A stretch of 64,000 nt of DNA. Source: Chromobotia macracanthus. Lineage: Eukaryota > Chordata > Actinopteri > Cypriniformes > Botiidae. The translations under genes were made by a program, and so were the position numbers. This document shows positions 60,977 to 64,000 of the stretch, in pieces. The stretch covers positions 1,116,001 through 1,180,000 of the forward strand of contig JAZGTH010000034.1 of the NCBI GenBank assembly GCA_036877525.1. Reading direction: 5' to 3'. Position 1 is the first letter of the stretch; each line of letters begins with the position of its first letter. The notes beneath the pieces were generated by a model that did not search any database, was not told where the DNA came from, and worked only from the letters and a program-made list of their open reading frames with translations.

Positions 60977-61014
60977 ACGCAATACTCTACCAACTGAGCT
61001 ACAGGAGTACCATA
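60977..61014 (-). mobile_element. Truncated tRNA-like SINE head
   Basis: On the minus strand 'actcctgtagctcagttggt' followed by 'agagtattgcg' is a tRNA A-box region. No B box follows, so this is a SINE fragment, not a tRNA gene. Confidence 0.6.
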
Positions 61015-63439
61015 TATTACTATATATCATTATATATCCAAATATTTAGCTATCTTTGTAGTACATTATCTAATAATCATTAGCTGAAAGATTCTCCTTG
61101 CAATGACGTTGATCTGCTTACACGGTTTGTGCTAGTAAGCACTAAACACATAACTTAGGTTAACATCATAAAGAATATTTTTATTTATATTATCTGTTGA
61201 TCAAAAATGTTGTGTCATTACTGTAAGAAAAACAAAAAAACGATTAGTGAGAAATTTTAAATTTTGCCAATACAGCACCTATTTTTCTATTTTTGCAGTC
61301 AGGATGATAACGTGAATTAGATTTTTATGACAGGAAAAGCTGGACTGTTTGTCTGTGTCTGCTTTTATTAGTTTTAGGTTTAGGTCTTGGGGGTCCAGAG
61401 GTGAATCCCATTGCTCATGCTATCTGTTGTCTCTATGGTGACTGGGCCCACAGGGACTTTTTAATACTGTCTCTGTCAAACAATGCTGTTTTAGAAAGAA
61501 GCATCAATGCATGCTGGAGCTGCTTCTTAGGTTGTGCACCAGTGCATTATTTAAACTAGGATGCCCAGCTAAAATTACCTTGTTTAAGGAAACTGATAGA
61601 ATATGTCAAGAAGCATTAATTATTCATTGATTCTCAAGCAAGCCAGCCACAGATTGCCTCATGCATCTGATCAGGAAAAAAAAAACAAAGCCAGCACTGC
61701 TACATCTTGTGGAACTAATGAATTAAGAATGAGTAAAAGGGACACAGTGTTTCTATGTGATTAAAGGAAAAGACAACCAATATTCAGTTTCCTGGACAAC
61801 AGAGTCAACCCCATAGATATTTACCTAGTGAAGACTACTGACCACAGTAGATGTATTTACAGTAGTTGTTCATTGTCCAGTTGCATGTGTATTATGTATG
61901 TTCAGTGTTAGCATGACAGTTCTAGTCACCATTTACTTTGTTTCTCTTCCTGTTCTCATAAATGACTAATTTTTACCTTTCTAATAATTATTACTAGCTC
62001 AGTTTTATTTCTGAATCCTGCAGTGCTCCCACTCAAAATGTCTTGTGGGAGCTGAATGCTTGAATTGAAATAGTGTCACAATCATAGCTTTGCCACTGAG
62101 AGGTGATTTATGTATCTGAGTGAAGTTCCTCATCCTGAACACTCTTACTCATTAAACCTGAATGAGCACAGTTCATTGATTTCACAGAGCACAAAGCAAA
62201 GAAGAATTCACTCTACTTACCATAACGTGAAATAAGCTTTTCCTTGCAATTCTACAACCTAAAACACAATCTATGCAAATAATGTAAGCATGTAGGCTTT
62301 AAACATTAATTCAAGAACTAGAAATATCTGTATTTTAAATATCTTTATATGTACATATTGTAATACAGTAGTCAGTAGATTAACGATTTATCTTTCTATA
62401 AATAAAAGGATGAAAAACCTCATTCTATTGGTCACTTTCTATTGATGCGACAGTTTGGCCACACCCACTGTGCATTGTCGATGGTTGGAGAGAAAGTGAG
62501 GTCGACATGAAGTGCACCATGTTGTTTGCAAGGTAAGTTATGCTATGTTATTTAACAAACTGGGCTTTTGGAGGACTATTTATCTGCAATTATTTATGTT
62601 TTTATTGCAATATAATTAGTTTTGCTTTCATATACAATATGTTTGATTGCAAAAAAAACATGTAACTCCATAAAAAATGAAACTCATACAGTTTAGTTTT
62701 GTTGTTTGTAAATAAGCAAAATAATATATAAAGAGCTGAATAAAATGTAATGAAACAGTAAATTATGAATTTAAGTAGTTTAAATTGTTAAACATGTTAA
62801 AGATATTTAAATAATAAATATTTATTCAGCAGCCTCACTCTGGAGGACCATCACAAATTGATTAGCATCAAAGCTGCACATATGAATCCTAACTAGGTTG
62901 CACAAACATGGAGTCCAGGATGGCTAAGATGTTGTCCTTAAAGTCCAGGGGCCTAAATCCTGTCAGATCTTCCTGTCGTGAAGGCAGGCGAAAGATCACC
63001 TGGCCAGTGATCTAAAACTGCTAAAGACAGTAACATTTTTTTTTTTTTTTTTCACGGAGGGAAATCGAATTTGTTTGTGTCACAATATCACAGTTAAGTA
63101 AATATAGGGGTGAACTTTAAAATAATGTAATTACATTTTCATTTTGCTAGGTTCCCTAAGTGTGTGCACTTCTAAAATGAAAAATTACTAAAACGAACAT
63201 TTTAAATTTCTGCTACGTTTGTAATTTAGTTTGTAATTATTCATCATTTGCTTGCACACAAGCCAATATGTCACAAACACTATTATTAATCAACAAAGAA
63301 ATAGTGATGTTACTGAATGAATCAGGCATTTTTTATATCGTTCAGTACTGCCTTTCTTCAATCTTCTTCTCTAAAAAGCTTTGAGCATAATGTTTTCTTC
63401 TGAGAAGTACAAAGGCACAAACCTTTCTAAACTTAATAA

Positions 63440-63800
63440 CTTTAACCTTCTGCCTAAATCGCGAATCATTTCCTAGTGGTCTGATACCCTGTGGAGGACA
63501 GCAAAAGACAGAAAGCTCATCTGTTGCCTCCACAGCCTCAGAGCCGTACTGATTTCATATTTAATGAACGGTTTCTCATTGAGTATTCTGCCTTGTGACA
63601 GGCGAGTAGAGAACATGCTGAAGGATAAAACAGGGATTAGCAGCAGAAGTCATTCCCCTCCAGAGTGAACGTTTCAGAATGACAGAATGACAAGGATGCT
63701 GAATCAAAGGCCATTTTGCCAGAGAGCTTTACCTCAACAGCAGTTTGCTAATGACTTAGACTCTGTAATCAAAGAGCCACATAAAAGCAGAAATAAAGCT
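63440..63800. promoter_or_regulatory. Candidate conserved noncoding element in vopp1 intron 2
   Basis: Repeat-free, balanced patch with 'taaatcgcgaatcatttcct' and 'tgccttgtgacaggcgagta'. Called on texture only. Confidence 0.28.
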
Positions 63801-64000
63801 TACTTGTTGAGAACGGAACATCAAAAAGGCTTAACATCCAACAAATTTAAGGTTCTGGAAACCCCAAGCCATTCAGCCCTCAAAAGCAGCACTTGAAACA
63901 TGAGAAAGCTGGAAAGCTCTGTCTTCTGGGGGAATGTCAGATAGCTCCACATTGATATGAATGACAAGACTTTATTTTTTGTACTAAACCATTGTGATAG

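Larger units (their letters stand above)
60800..64000 (-). other. vopp1 intron 2, runs off the right edge
   Basis: I searched the minus strand for the exon encoding the KKHCWYFEGLY region and did not find it, so the first exons lie beyond 64000. The stretch holds a short SINE head (60977-61014), a T-run (about 63039-63052) and a candidate regulatory patch (63440-63800). Confidence 0.6.

Noticed and set aside
60977..61014. Possible tRNA gene
   Set aside because: Only an A-box half is present; no B box, acceptor pairing or terminator. It fits a SINE fragment.
62985..63015. AGATCAC / GTGATCT inverted repeat as a small RNA or terminator hairpin
   Set aside because: Seven-base arms in 64 kb are expected by chance; no supporting context.

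Overview
The window is nuclear DNA from a teleost fish, most probably a cypriniform (zebrafish/carp relatives). Coding sequence is split into short exons with GT-AG introns. The intergenic and intronic DNA is AT-rich and full of CA/GT microsatellites. The dispersed repeats are of kinds I associate with cyprinid genomes: DANA/mermaid-like tRNA SINEs, a palindromic foldback element with 'gttcaccc...gggtgaac' ends, 'ctagcaaccac' minisatellites, a hAT MITE and a dead Tc1/mariner copy. This placement comes from recognising families by eye, not from a database search.

Three protein-coding genes are supported. (1) tgfbr1 (TGF-beta type I receptor, ALK5), + strand, about 1.2-17.3 kb: exons 2-9 are present and intact; exon 1 (signal peptide) lies left of the window. 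A long 3' UTR probably follows, with candidate poly(A) signals between 18.4 and 21.8 kb. (2) lancl2 (LanC-like 2), + strand, 33.47-53.07 kb: all nine coding exons are present and encode 432 residues with the zinc site and N-myristoylation glycine intact; the poly(A) signal is at 53.75 kb. (3) vopp1 (vesicular, overexpressed in cancer, prosurvival protein 1), - strand, about 57.5-60.8 kb: the last three coding exons are present; the first exons lie right of the window.

Layout: 1-17.3 kb tgfbr1; 17.3 to about 20-22 kb its 3' UTR and downstream flank; about 22-33.3 kb a gene-poor AT-rich spacer with repeats and one candidate conserved element; 33.3-53.8 kb lancl2; 53.8-57.5 kb a spacer plus the vopp1 3' UTR, where lancl2 and vopp1 converge; 57.5-64 kb vopp1 and its intron. 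The convergent lancl2/vopp1 pair matches the human 7p11.2 arrangement, whereas human TGFBR1 is on 9q22, so the tgfbr1-lancl2 neighbourhood looks fish-specific or rearranged.

The genes do not form a pathway or operon. tgfbr1 is a plasma-membrane Ser/Thr kinase that phosphorylates Smad2/3; lancl2 is a membrane-associated glutathione-binding LanC-like enzyme; vopp1 is a small endolysosomal single-pass protein with PPxY motifs. I found no new multi-gene system. The points most worth a second look are a triple GAAANN (IRF/ISRE-like) array overlapping a 14-bp palindrome just 5' of the lancl2 ATG, a foldback element next to that promoter, a SINE ending about 30 bp from the last tgfbr1 splice acceptor, a hAT MITE with an intact 8-bp target duplication, several candidate conserved noncoding elements, and a few perfect inverted repeats.
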